From contig NZ_LGHL01000014.1 of the NCBI RefSeq assembly GCF_001908205.1, positions 1 to 64,000 of the forward strand: a stretch of 64,000 nt of DNA, in the 5' to 3' direction. A program made the translations under genes and the position numbers. Position 1 is the first letter of the stretch; every line of letters begins with the position of its first letter. The notes below the pieces were generated by a model. That model was not told where the DNA came from. It made no database searches and saw only the letters and a list, made by a program, of their open reading frames with translations. The DNA comes from Bradyrhizobium sp. NAS80.1 (GTDB taxonomy: Bacteria > Pseudomonadota > Alphaproteobacteria > Rhizobiales > Xanthobacteraceae). Positions 1 to 8,924 of the stretch are shown here, one piece after another.

Positions 1-28
1 CCCAGCTCGGGCGGCCACCCGGGCTGGG
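1..28. terminator. Hairpin at window edge
   Basis: An inverted repeat of about 11 bp (CCCAGCTCGGG pairing with CCCGGGCTGGG, one mismatch) closes a short loop. It lies beyond the 3' end of the minus-strand binding protein gene. It could be a transcription stop for that gene or for a gene outside the window; there is no U-run, so this is tentative. Confidence 0.35.
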
Positions 29-73
29 CCATTCCTCACGGAACGGCTCAATATAAGCGGTCGGGCTAATACA

Positions 74-158
74 AGGGTGGGCAAGCGAAGCGTGCCCACC
101 GCTTCCTTAAGCGAAGAAGAGAAGGTGGGCACGGCGCTTAGCGCCTTTGCCCACCCTA
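74..158. repeat. Interrupted palindromic repeat, GTGGGCA family, copy 1
   Basis: The arms begin GGGTGGGCAA and end TTGCCCACCC, with internal GTGCCCACC and GGTGGGCAC segments that also pair, so the element could fold into a branched hairpin. A second copy lies at 18545-18631. Both sit just past gene 3' ends, the usual place for REP-like elements. No coding function is seen. Confidence 0.75.
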
Positions 159-171
159 CAGCAGCGTCAAC

Positions 172-1398
172 TTACTTCTTCACCAGTGGGCAATCGCTAT
201 CCTTGAGCGGTTTGGCCGCATCTTCCGCAGAGATGGTTGCGACCAGCTTGTAATAGTCCCACGGTCCCTTCGACTCTTCCGGCTTCTTCACCTCGAACAG
301 ATAGGCGGGGATGAGGCGGCGGCCATCGGCGCGGAGGGGGCCCTTGCCGAACAGCGGATCGTCGGTCGGTAGCTCCTTCATCTTGGCGACGACCTTGGCG
401 CCGTCATGCGGATTGCCGCCGAGCGCTTCCATCGCCTTGAGATAGTGCAGGACCATCGCGTAGTTGCCGGCCTGAGTCATCGACGGCATCGCGTTCTTGC
501 TGGCGAGCGCGGCGAAGCGCTTCGACCAGGCGCGGGTCTGGTCGTTCATGTCCCAGTAGAAGGACTCGGTGAAAGTCAGGCCCTGGGCCGTCTTGAGCCC
601 CAGCGAATGTACGTCGTTGATGAACAGCAGCAGCGCCGCCAGCTTCTGGCCGCCCGAAACAATGCCAAATTCGGCCGCCTGCTTGATCGAGTTCGTGGTG
701 TCGCCGCCGGCATTGGCGAGGCCAACCACCTTGGCTTTGGACGATTGCGCCTGCAGCAGGAACGACGAGAAGTCCGCGGTGTTGATCGGATGCTTCACGC
801 TGCCGAGCACCTTGCCGCCATTCGCGGTCACGACCGCGGTGGTGTCGCGCTCCAGCGCGTGACCGAACGCATAGTCGGCGGTGAGGAAGAACCAGGTGTC
901 GCCGCCGGCCTTGGTCAGCGCCTTGCCGGTGCCGTTCGCAAGCATATAGGTGTCGTAGGTGAAGGAGATCGTGTTCGGCGTGCAGGCCTTGCCGGTCAGG
1001 TCGGCGGTCGCGGCGCCCGAGTTCAGCAGAGCGATGTTCTTCTCCTTGACGAGGTTGTTGACCGCGAGCGCCACACCGGAGTTCGGCGTATCGGCGATCG
1101 CATCGACCTTCTCGGTGTCGATCCACTGCCGGGCGATATTGACGCCGACGTCGGGCTTGTTCTGGTGATCGCCGCTCAGCACGTCGATCTTCCAGCCCTT
1201 CTTCAGCAGGCCGGAATCCTCGACCGCCATCTTGATCGCGACCACAGAGTTCGGGCCGCCGATGTCGGCATAGAGGCTCGACATGTCGTTCAGGACGCCG
1301 ATCCTTACAGTTTTGTCTTGGGCGTAGGCAGATGTGGCAAAACCGAAAGCGGCGCAGGCCAGAAGGGCCGCCGAGCGGCGCGCGAACGTCGTCGTCAT
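172..1398 (-). CDS. ABC transporter substrate-binding protein, branched-chain amino acid type
   Basis: A 408-residue periplasmic binding protein of the Peripla_BP_6 (LivJ-like) family. A signal peptide covers about residues 1-26, with cleavage after AYA. The mature protein begins with a strand typical of the family (TVRIGVLNDMS). The ATG is preceded by GGAGGAG seven bases upstream, which fixes the start. No permease or ATPase gene lies next to it, so it is an orphan binding protein here. Such orphans are common in rhizobia and may bind aromatic acids, amides or amino acids; the ligand cannot be read from sequence. An IR hairpin (1507-1529) separates it from the upstream propeller gene. Confidence 0.9.
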   Translation of the reverse strand: MTTTFARRSAALLACAAFGFATSAYAQDKTVRIGVLNDMSSLYADIGGPNSVVAIKMAVEDSGLLKKGWKIDVLSGDHQNKPDVGVNIARQWIDTEKVDAIADTPNSGVALAVNNLVKEKNIALLNSGAATADLTGKACTPNTISFTYDTYMLANGTGKALTKAGGDTWFFLTADYAFGHALERDTTAVVTANGGKVLGSVKHPINTADFSSFLLQAQSSKAKVVGLANAGGDTTNSIKQAAEFGIVSGGQKLAALLLFINDVHSLGLKTAQGLTFTESFYWDMNDQTRAWSKRFAALASKNAMPSMTQAGNYAMVLHYLKAMEALGGNPHDGAKVVAKMKELPTDDPLFGKGPLRADGRRLIPAYLFEVKKPEESKGPWDYYKLVATISAEDAAKPLKDSDCPLVKK

Positions 1399-1506
1399 AA
1401 TAGGTCTCCTCCATTGTCAAATATGCGGCCGGCTCTCTTGCGGAGCCTTGTTCCGGCTGATGGCTCTACCGTGTCCCGCGGTTTGCGGCAATGCGTCTAA
1501 AGCCGG

Positions 1507-1529
1507 ATGACGCTGCGTCGTAGCGTCAT
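1507..1529. repeat. Inverted repeat between propeller gene and binding protein gene
   Basis: A perfect 8-bp stem (ATGACGCT / AGCGTCAT) with a 7-base loop lies in the 166-bp spacer between two minus-strand genes. It may be a weak terminator of the propeller gene or an operator for the binding protein gene. There is no U-run. Confidence 0.4.
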
Positions 1530-1564
1530 ACGTCGGTTAACTTTTGCGCAGAGGCGCTGCGGCC

Positions 1565-2729
1565 CTATTTCAGTGCGTCCGACGTCAGCTTGAATTTCTG
1601 GATGCGCTTTCCGGTATCGACCTCGGCGGTATAGACGTTACCATTGGCGTCGATCGCCATGGCATGGACCCAGTGGAATTGCCCGGCATTGCGGCCGTTG
1701 TGCCCGAAGCTGCCGACCACGCTACCATCGTCGCGCTTGACGACCCTGATCTCGTTGTTCTCGCCGTCGGCGCTGAGCAGCCAGGTCTGCTTCGGATCGG
1801 GCCAGATCGCGATGTCCCACACCGCGCCGTTGCCGAGCGTGTTCTTCTCGAAGAAGAACTCCTTCACGAAGGTGCCGTCCTTCCGAAACACCTGGATACG
1901 GTTGTTGATGCGGTCGCAGACGTAGACCAGTCCGTCGTTTGCGAGCTTCACGCAGTGGACGGGATTGCCGAATTGCTGGGAGACCGGAGCCTTGGGATCA
2001 TAGGCCGCCTGCTTGTCATCGTTCGGCTTGTTGCCGTAGGCACCCCAGTGCCGCTTGTAGGCGAGCGTGCTTGCATCGAAAACGATGACGCGGCGATTGC
2101 CATAGCCGTCGGCGACGTAGATTTCGTTCGCTTCCTTGTCGATCGCAGTCTCGGCCGGCTTGCCCAGCTGCGTTGTGTCGTTACTGCCGAGGCTCGGCGC
2201 TATTTTTCCGATCTGGGGCGACGAACTTGCCGTCGAGCGTGAACTTCAGGATCGCGTTGTCATTATCGGCATTGCCACCGACCCAGACAAAGCCGCGCTC
2301 GTCGACCTCGATGCCATGCTCGCGGCCGACCCATTCATATCCCTGGCCCGGGCCGCCCCAGGACCGCAGCAAATTGCCCTCAGCGTCGAATTCGAGGACA
2401 GGCGGCGCCGACGCGCAGCATTTCGAGCGCGGCGGGTTGAGGCTTGCGCCTTTCTCGTCATCGGTCAGGGAGCGCGGGCGATGGATCACCCAGATGTGGC
2501 CCTGCCAGTCGACGGTGATGCCGCCGACCTGGCCGAGGATCCAGTTGTTCGGCAGCTGTTTGGGCCAGGAGGGATCGACCGCGAAAGTCGGAACGTCGCC
2601 GGCGGTCGCTGCATGCGGAAGCGTGAGCGCGATGGCTGCGATCAGGATAGAGAGGGCGTGAAAGACACGTGCAAGCGCACGGCCGAGGCGTGCACGATCA
2701 AGGCCTGCGCGATCATGCCATGGCGCCAT
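1565..2729 (-). pseudogene. NHL-repeat six-bladed beta-propeller protein, frameshifted
   Basis: The 5' part (2181-2729) has a signal peptide at about residues 20-44 and a first propeller blade (GGITVDWQGHIWVIHRP). Homologous reading then moves to another frame and continues to 1565 with NHL-type blades such as IYVADGYGNRRV and VYVCDRINNRIQV. The two frames join at the GGGG run 2215-2218; removing one G restores a single protein of about 388 residues. These secreted propellers resemble peptidylglycine alpha-amidating lyase-like and SMP-30-like folds and usually have unknown substrates. The intact codons on both sides favour a base-calling error or a very recent mutation. It is transcribed toward the orphan binding protein gene. 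Confidence 0.8.
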
Positions 2730-2808
2730 GGCAACCTCCCTTTTTTTGGCTTGCGGCTTGCTGCCGCTTGAGCGGCGGCAGTCAATCGCGGGGAGGCACT
2801 CGAGTCAA

Positions 2809-3549
2809 TCAGGCTGGCGAGCGGAAGCTCATCAGGCTGCGGGTCTTGTAGTCGTAGAACTTGCCGGTCTCGGTCCAGTCGGGCGCGCACATCGGCACGA
2901 TGAATTCGGCGACCTGCTCGGGTACATCGAGTGTCGCCGGGTCTTCGCCCGGCATCAGCGTGGCGCGCATGCGGGTGCGGACCGGACCCGGGTTGAACAG
3001 GTTCACGCGGAGCTTCGTATTCGCCGTTTCCTGCGCCCAGGCGCGGGCCAGCGTTTCCAGTGCGGCCTTGGAGGCGGCGTAGGGGCTGACATAGGCGGTG
3101 GCCTTGTTGGCAGCGCCCGAGGTGATGAACACGGCGCGGCCCGCATCGGACTGCTTGAGCAGCGGCTCCATGCAACGGATCAGCTGGAAGTTCGCGGAGA
3201 CGTTGACCGCCATGACGTCGTTGAAGGTCTTCAGCTCGATATGGCCGACCGGCGAAGAGGGGCCGAGCACGCCGGCATTGCCGACGAGGATGTCGAGCTT
3301 GCCGTAGCGCTCGTGCAGGCCCGCGCCAAGCCGCGCTATGCCGTCGGAATCGGTGAGATTGAGCGGCACCAGCGTGGCGCTGCCGCCCTCTTTCCGGATC
3401 TCGTCGTCGAGTTCCTCAAGCCCGCCCTGCGTGCGTGCGGTCGCAACGATATGCGCGCCGGCCTTCGCCAGCGCGAGTGCCGTGGCGAAGCCGATGCCGC
3501 GCGAGGCGCCGGTGACGAGAGCAATGCGGTTAGCGAGGAGCTTTGCCAT
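2809..3549 (-). CDS. SDR family NAD(P)-dependent oxidoreductase
   Basis: A classical short-chain dehydrogenase of 246 residues. It has the cofactor-binding TGASRGIG near residue 10, GNAG near residue 90, a catalytic serine in FITSG, and YAASK as the YxxxK motif. I chose the ATG at 3549 because homology begins at MAKLL; an upstream extension to 3594 reads MAGLVPAIHA, which is translation of a REP-like palindrome (3567-3600) rather than gene. The substrate is unknown. It lies downstream of purF but is separated from it by 213 bp, a small ORF and the repeat. Confidence 0.9.
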   Translation of the reverse strand: MAKLLANRIALVTGASRGIGFATALALAKAGAHIVATARTQGGLEELDDEIRKEGGSATLVPLNLTDSDGIARLGAGLHERYGKLDILVGNAGVLGPSSPVGHIELKTFNDVMAVNVSANFQLIRCMEPLLKQSDAGRAVFITSGAANKATAYVSPYAASKAALETLARAWAQETANTKLRVNLFNPGPVRTRMRATLMPGEDPATLDVPEQVAEFIVPMCAPDWTETGKFYDYKTRSLMSFRSPA

Positions 3550-3566
3550 GGCGGGGGTTTTACAGG

Positions 3567-3600
3567 CGTGGATGGCCGGGACAAGCCCGGCCATGACGGA
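3567..3600. repeat. REP-like palindrome (MAGTSPAMT type)
   Basis: GGCCGGG-ACAA-GCCCGGCC forms a hairpin inside a roughly 34-bp element. When translated by chance, this element gives the peptide MAGTSPAMT, which I recognise as a frequent artefact in Bradyrhizobium and relatives. It separates the small membrane ORF from the SDR gene and extends the false upstream start of the latter. Confidence 0.7.
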
Positions 3601-3616
3601 ATTTGGGCCCTTCAGC

Positions 3617-3757
3617 CTAGTTGCCGCCTGACTGCATGTTGTCGCTGTTGGTTCCGTTTCCCGAGCTATCGGGTGTTACCTTCATACCCTGCCTGAAGGC
3701 GAAGATGATGAAGCCGACCAAACACGTTCCACAGAGAACGGCGATGGCCAGCTGCAC
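3617..3757 (-). CDS. Small single-pass membrane protein (46 aa)
   Basis: An unannotated-looking small ORF 15 bases after the purF stop. It starts at a GTG with GAGG eight bases upstream. The first half is a hydrophobic helix (LAIAVLCGTCLVGFIIFAF), followed by a basic FRQGMK and a polar, Asn/Ser/Gly-rich tail ending in GGN. Codon choice is like that of its neighbours. The function is unknown and I recognise no family. It would be co-transcribed with cvpA-purF. It could still be chance, since a GTG start and 46 codons are weak evidence. Confidence 0.5.
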   Translation of the reverse strand: MQLAIAVLCGTCLVGFIIFAFRQGMKVTPDSSGNGTNSDNMQSGGN

Positions 3758-3772
3758 CGTCGCAGCCTCGCG

Positions 3773-5296
3773 TCAGCTCGCTTCCGCCAGCAGCGACAAT
3801 TGCCTCGGCTGCTGCTCGGTCTGGGTCTGGTCGGTGAGGTGGGTCGGATAGGCGCCGGTAAAGCAGTGATCCGAGAATTTCGGATTGGCGGGGTCGCGGC
3901 CGGGCTCGCCCATGGCGCGGTACATGCCGTCGATCGACAGAAAGGCGAGCGAGTCAGCGCCGATGATCTCGCGCATCTCCTCCAGCGAATGCGTCGCGGC
4001 CAGGAGGCCACCGCGGTCGGGCAGGTCGATGCCGTAATAGTCGGGGTAGAGGATCGGAGGCGAGGCGAGCCGGAAGTGCACTTCCTTCGCGCCGGCATCG
4101 CGCATCATGCGCACGATCTTCCTCGAAGTGGTGCCGCGCACCAGTGAGTCGTCGATCAGAATGATGCGCTTGCCTTCGATCGCGGCGCGGTTCGCCGAAT
4201 GCTTCATGCGCACGCCGGATTCGCGGATCGCCTGCGTGGGCTGGATGAAGGTGCGGCCAACATAATGGTTACGGATGATGCCGAGCTCGAACGGAACGCC
4301 AGAGTGCTGGCTGTAGCCGACCGCGGCGGGCACGCCGGAATCCGGCACCGGCACGACGACGTCGATCGGCACATGGCTTTCGCGCGCGAGCTGCGCACCA
4401 AACGCCTTGCGCACCTCGTAGACCGAGCGGCCGTGGACGATGGAGTCCGGACGGGCGAAGTAGATGTATTCGAAGATGCAGGGGCGGGGCGCCATCGGCG
4501 GGAACGGCTTGTGGATGTCCTGGCCGTTCTCGTCGAACACGATGACTTCACCCGGTTCGATATCGCGGATGAAGCGTGCGCCGATGATGTCGAGCGCGCA
4601 GGTCTCGGACGTCAGGATCGGGCAGCCATCGAGCTCGCCGAGCACCAGCGGGCGGATGCCGCGCGGATCGCGCGCGCCGACCAGCTTCTTGTTGGTCAGC
4701 GAGACCAGCGCATAGGCGCCTTCGATCTCGCGCAGCGCGTCGATATAGCGCTCGATGAAGCGGCTGCGCCTGGAGCGCGCGACCAGGTGCAGGATCACCT
4801 CGGTGTCGGTGGTCGACTGCATCATCGCGCCGTACTTCACGAGCTCGCGGCGCAGCGTCAGGCCATTGGTGAGGTTGCCGTTGTGGGCGACCGCAAGGCC
4901 GCCGGCATTGAGCTCGGCGAACAGCGGCTGCACGTTGCGCAGGATGGTGGCGCCGGTCGTGGAATAGCGGACATGGCCGACGGCCATATTGCCGGGCAGG
5001 CGGTCGATCACCTCGCGGCGGGAGAAGGTGTCACCGACAAGGCCAAGGCGGCGTTCGGAATGAAATCGGCTGCCGTCGTAGGAGACGATGCCGGCGGCCT
5101 CCTGGCCGCGGTGCTGGAGGGCGTGGAGCCCGAGGGCGGTGATCGCTGCGGCGTCTGGGTGTCCGTAGATGCCGAATACGCCGCATTCCTCTCGCAGCGT
5201 ATCTCCCTCCAGGTCGTCCTGAAGCTCTAGCGCGGCTGGGCCCAATCCAGCCTTTGCGTCGAGATCAAGTTGGGCGTCCTGGTCAGGGTTTCGCAT
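3773..5296 (-). CDS. purF: Amidophosphoribosyltransferase
   Basis: The first committed enzyme of purine synthesis: PRPP plus glutamine gives phosphoribosylamine. The protein is 507 residues. After a propeptide-like N-terminus comes EECGVFGIYGH, whose cysteine is the glutaminase nucleophile; the PRPP site is IDDSLVRGTTSRK in the C-terminal half. An upstream TTG at 5323 would add nine residues, but the ATG at 5296 has AGAGAGG at the right distance. It follows cvpA by 27 bases, the same linkage seen in many proteobacteria, and is probably co-transcribed with it. Confidence 0.97.
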   Translation of the reverse strand: MRNPDQDAQLDLDAKAGLGPAALELQDDLEGDTLREECGVFGIYGHPDAAAITALGLHALQHRGQEAAGIVSYDGSRFHSERRLGLVGDTFSRREVIDRLPGNMAVGHVRYSTTGATILRNVQPLFAELNAGGLAVAHNGNLTNGLTLRRELVKYGAMMQSTTDTEVILHLVARSRRSRFIERYIDALREIEGAYALVSLTNKKLVGARDPRGIRPLVLGELDGCPILTSETCALDIIGARFIRDIEPGEVIVFDENGQDIHKPFPPMAPRPCIFEYIYFARPDSIVHGRSVYEVRKAFGAQLARESHVPIDVVVPVPDSGVPAAVGYSQHSGVPFELGIIRNHYVGRTFIQPTQAIRESGVRMKHSANRAAIEGKRIILIDDSLVRGTTSRKIVRMMRDAGAKEVHFRLASPPILYPDYYGIDLPDRGGLLAATHSLEEMREIIGADSLAFLSIDGMYRAMGEPGRDPANPKFSDHCFTGAYPTHLTDQTQTEQQPRQLSLLAEAS

Positions 5297-5323
5297 CTCG
5301 TCCGCGCCTCTCTTTAGGGCCAA

Positions 5324-5953
5324 TCAACGCGCCGCAGGTTTCTCGATCAGCTTTTTCAAGCTGTCACGAGCAGGTTTACTGTATCCGTCGCCATTGCCCG
5401 AAGGCTGCTGCTCGGAATCAGCTTGATCATCATCTGGTTTGTTTTTCTTGAATCTCTTCAAGATGGTGTTCTCGGGGTCATCCGGCAAGAGGGACATCAG
5501 CCAATCCCCGGTTCCCTGGAGAACGACGCGGGATTTGGCCCCAGTGACCCAGTCCGGGCGCTGCTTGTCCGGAACCAGCCAGGTGAAGAACAGGAAGGCG
5601 ACCACGACGATCAAAAGCCCGCGAGCAAGGCCGAACAGGAAGCCGAGGGTGCGATCCAGCGCGCCGATCCGCGAGTCGAGGATCATGTCGGAGATCCGGA
5701 CCGTGATCACGGAAACCACGACCAGGGTACCGACGAATACGCCGGCGACCACAACCACGCTCGCGACGGTGTCGTTGTTGAAATAGGTCTTTGCGGTCGG
5801 CAGCAGCTTCGAGAACGAGTACAGCGTCACGATCGCCGCAGCGCCCCAGGCCGCGATCGACAGGATTTCGCGCATGAAACCGCGGACCATGGCGAGCAGG
5901 CCGGAGATCAGCATCACACCGAGCAGGATCAGGTCGAGGAGTGTTACTGGCAT
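5324..5953 (-). CDS. cvpA: CvpA family membrane protein
   Basis: A 209-residue inner-membrane protein with about four hydrophobic segments in the first 130 residues and a charged, probably cytoplasmic tail. The family is named for its role in colicin V production and is linked to envelope stress resistance; the biochemical activity is unknown. It lies directly upstream of purF, as in Escherichia coli, and downstream of radA. The ATG at 5953 begins MPVTLLDLILLGVML, the conserved family start. Confidence 0.93.
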   Translation of the reverse strand: MPVTLLDLILLGVMLISGLLAMVRGFMREILSIAAWGAAAIVTLYSFSKLLPTAKTYFNNDTVASVVVVAGVFVGTLVVVSVITVRISDMILDSRIGALDRTLGFLFGLARGLLIVVVAFLFFTWLVPDKQRPDWVTGAKSRVVLQGTGDWLMSLLPDDPENTILKRFKKNKPDDDQADSEQQPSGNGDGYSKPARDSLKKLIEKPAAR

Positions 5954-6118
5954 CGGCTGGTCTGGTCCGCTCGTACTCTCAGAGGTTCAGCGAATCGGTG
6001 TTTGGCCGCCGCCCTAACTGAGGGGCAGACAGCGTTCCCGGCAAGGCCGCAACCACGCAATCCCATGCTGCTTTTGTGACGGCTGTATAGCGGTAGGGCC
6101 CGGGGACGTCACCTCCAG

Positions 6119-7564
6119 CTAACCCTCTCCGCGGCGGAATCTTGCCGGTGTGGCATTTTTCTCCGCGGGTGCGTTCTGCTCGCCGCGGCGGGAGCCTCGG
6201 GCGGCGATCTCGGCGACCAGCGTCGTCAGGCTGCCGACCGCGTTGAGCGTGAGCCCGGCGTCGCCGCTGGCTTCGCCGCGCGCCGATTCGGGCAGCACGG
6301 CCCGTTTGAAGCCCAGTTTCACGGCTTCCTTGAGCCGGGCCGGCGTCTGCGCCACCGGCCGGATGACGCCAGAGAGCGAAATCTCGCCGAAATACACCGC
6401 ATCGGTGGGTAACTGCGCGTTAACCAGGGACGACACCAGCGCGGCCGCTGCGGCCATGTCGGCCGCAGGCTCGTTGATACGCAGGCCGCCCGCGACGTTC
6501 AGATAGACGTCGTGGCCCGACAACTTGACCCCACAATGGGCCTCCAGCACCGCCAGCACCATTGAGAGCCTGCTCTGATCCCAGCCGACCACGGCCCTGC
6601 GCGGGGTGCCGAGCGAGGTCGGCGCGACCAGCGCCTGCAATTCGACCAGGACCGGCCGGGTGCCTTCGATACCAGCAAACACCGCAGTTCCGGGCGTACC
6701 GAGATCGCGCTCCGACAGGAACAGCTCCGAGGGGTTGGTGACCTCGCGCAGGCCAAGGCCCGTCATCTCGAACACGCCGATCTCGTCGGTCGGGCCGAAG
6801 CGGTTCTTCACGGCGCGCAGGATACGGAATTGCTGCGAGCCTTCGCCCTCGAAGGACAGCACGGCATCGACCATGTGCTCGACCACGCGGGGGCCGGCGA
6901 TCTGGCCGTCTTTGGTGACGTGGCCGACCAGGATGATGGCCGCGCCGGTCTTCTTGGCGAAGCGGATCAGGGCCTGTGCCGAGGCGCGTACCTGGGTCAC
7001 CGTGCCGGGCGCGGATTCCACCGTGTCGGTCCACATGGTCTGGATCGAGTCGATCACGATCAGCCGCGGGACCGCGCCCTCCGACAGCGTCGAGACGATG
7101 TCCTCAACCGAGGTCTCGGCGGCAAGCTGTACCGGCGCATCCGATAGCCCGAGCCGCTCGGCGCGCAGCCGCACCTGCGCGACCGCCTCTTCGCCGGAGA
7201 TGTAGACGATGCGGTGCCCGGCGCGTGCCATCATGCTGGTTGCCTGCGTCAGCAGCGTCGACTTGCCGATGCCGGGATCGCCGCCGACCAGCAGCACCGA
7301 ACCGCGAACGAAGCCGCCGCCGGTGACACGGTCGAGCTCGGTCATGCCTGACGACAGGCGCGGCGCATCGGGGCTCTTTCCAGCAAGGCTCTCCAGCGCG
7401 AACGTCCGGCCCTTACGCTTGGAGCGGATCGACACCGGCACGCTACCGGCCGTGTCCTCCTCCGCGAGCGTATTCCACTCGCCGCAGGACTCGCACTTGC
7501 CCTGCCAGCGGTTATAGGCCGCGCCGCAGTTCTGGCAGACAAAGGAAAGCGTGTTCTTGGCCAT
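6119..7564 (-). CDS. radA: DNA repair protein RadA
   Basis: A RecA-like ATPase with a Lon-type C-terminal domain that helps branch migration and processing of recombination intermediates. All family marks are present in 481 residues: an N-terminal zinc finger (CQNCG...CESCG), Walker A GDPGIGKSTLL, the RadA-specific KNRFG motif, and a C-terminal Lon-like domain. The ATG at 7564 begins MAKNTLSFVCQNCG. It is the first gene of the minus-strand run radA-cvpA-purF and diverges from the plus-strand binding protein gene across 190 bp. Confidence 0.97.
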   Translation of the reverse strand: MAKNTLSFVCQNCGAAYNRWQGKCESCGEWNTLAEEDTAGSVPVSIRSKRKGRTFALESLAGKSPDAPRLSSGMTELDRVTGGGFVRGSVLLVGGDPGIGKSTLLTQATSMMARAGHRIVYISGEEAVAQVRLRAERLGLSDAPVQLAAETSVEDIVSTLSEGAVPRLIVIDSIQTMWTDTVESAPGTVTQVRASAQALIRFAKKTGAAIILVGHVTKDGQIAGPRVVEHMVDAVLSFEGEGSQQFRILRAVKNRFGPTDEIGVFEMTGLGLREVTNPSELFLSERDLGTPGTAVFAGIEGTRPVLVELQALVAPTSLGTPRRAVVGWDQSRLSMVLAVLEAHCGVKLSGHDVYLNVAGGLRINEPAADMAAAAALVSSLVNAQLPTDAVYFGEISLSGVIRPVAQTPARLKEAVKLGFKRAVLPESARGEASGDAGLTLNAVGSLTTLVAEIAARGSRRGEQNAPAEKNATPARFRRGEG

Positions 7565-7754
7565 GAGGATCGCGAGTCGGAGTTCTCAGGTTTGCTGATA
7601 GCACGGAATGGCGGGCTGCGAGGGCGACCGCCAGCGCCTCAATTAGCGCAATTCACCGTAGCCGATACACCCTTTGTTAGCGCTAAGCCGCAGCGTCGCG
7701 CCAGACTTTGCCAAATGTTAGCGGACGCAGGTCCAATTTCGGAGCCAATACGGG

Positions 7755-8924
7755 GTGGCGAAACAAATGACGGGACTTTTGCGCGTATTGCTCGTTGTGG
7801 GCATGGCCTGCGGTGTTCTCTTGCCGTGTGGCGGCGCTGTTGCGGCCGACGCGAAGCGTCTCAACATCGTTTTCGTCAGCCCCGGCAAGAGCGGCGAGGT
7901 TTATTGGGACATGGTCGCGCAGGCCATGCAGGCAGCCGGCCGCAAGCTCGACGCACATGTCGAGGTGCTGACCAGCGAACGCAATTACCGCACCATGCAG
8001 GAGCTCGGGCTCGGCGTGCTGGCCCGTGTCGACAAGCCCGACTTCCTCATTCTCTCGAACGAGGAATCCGCGGCCGTGACGGTGCTGGAAGCGGCCGAGG
8101 CGGCCGGGGTCAAGACGCTGCTGTTGTCGAACACGCTGATCGGCGACGATGCTGCGCGTCTCGGACCGCCGCGTCGGACGCTCAAGACATGGCTCGGCGA
8201 TATCACGACTGATCTTCAGACGGCGGGCGCGCGGATGGCCAATGCCCTGATCGACGCCGCGCGTGCCGGGAAGTGGCAGAGCCCGGACGGCAAGATCCAC
8301 ATTCTCGGCATCGGCGGCGACGAGATCACGCCGGCCTCGATCGCCCGCAACGCGGGTCTCAAGCTTGCGGTGCAGGCCGCGCCCGATGTCGTGGTAGACC
8401 GGATGCTGTTCGCCAATTGGACGCAGTCGGAGGCGGAGCAGCTCACGGCGAATTATCTGAGCTGGGCCTCGCGCAAGGGGATTCGGCCCGCCGGCATCTG
8501 GGCTGGAAACGATCCGATGGCGCTGGGCGCTATCAACGCCGCCGCGACGGCAGGCCTCGCGCCAGGCCAGGACATCCAGGTGGTCGGCCTCAACTGGTCG
8601 GAGGACGCACTGCGCGCGATCGGGGCGAATCGTCTGCTTTTGACTGACGGCGGGCATTTCCTGCTCGGCGGCTGGTCGATCGTGCTGCTCCGCGACTATG
8701 CCGATGGTTGCGATTTCGCAGCCGCTTCGCCCCACGTCGAGGTCAAGACGTCTGAGATCACTCGCACAAACCTTGCCTCGGTCGGCGACCTCATCAGGAC
8801 CCGTGCCTTCGACCGGATCGATTTCGCGGGGTTCAGGGCCAAAGCAGGACGCTGCGGCCATTACGACTTCTCCATCGATGCGCTCATCTCGTCACTGGCG
8901 CCTCTGGAAGGTGCTGCTGACTGA
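7755..8924 (+). CDS. Periplasmic sugar-type binding protein (LacI/LuxP-like fold)
   Basis: A 389-residue exported protein. The signal peptide runs to about residue 31 (AVAADAKR). The Peripla_BP_4-type fold opens with LNIVFVSPGKSGEVYW and carries GIWAGNDPMALGAINA, a typical hinge and ligand-lobe motif. Start codons possible are GTG 7755 or ATG 7767. No permease or ATPase is nearby. Instead the stop codon overlaps the start of a membrane GGDEF-EAL gene (TGATG). I infer that it is a receptor feeding a c-di-GMP enzyme, by analogy with NspS-MbaA and LuxP-LuxQ, not a transport component. Its ligand is unknown. Confidence 0.88.
   Translation: MAKQMTGLLRVLLVVGMACGVLLPCGGAVAADAKRLNIVFVSPGKSGEVYWDMVAQAMQAAGRKLDAHVEVLTSERNYRTMQELGLGVLARVDKPDFLILSNEESAAVTVLEAAEAAGVKTLLLSNTLIGDDAARLGPPRRTLKTWLGDITTDLQTAGARMANALIDAARAGKWQSPDGKIHILGIGGDEITPASIARNAGLKLAVQAAPDVVVDRMLFANWTQSEAEQLTANYLSWASRKGIRPAGIWAGNDPMALGAINAAATAGLAPGQDIQVVGLNWSEDALRAIGANRLLLTDGGHFLLGGWSIVLLRDYADGCDFAAASPHVEVKTSEITRTNLASVGDLIRTRAFDRIDFAGFRAKAGRCGHYDFSIDALISSLAPLEGAAD

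Noticed and set aside
3549..3594. Upstream start of the SDR gene giving MAGLVPAIHA
   Set aside because: This peptide is the chance translation of a REP-like palindrome and is not part of the enzyme.
4199..5230. Plus-strand ORF opposite purF
   Set aside because: Shadow of the purF codons; no ribosome-binding site or domain.
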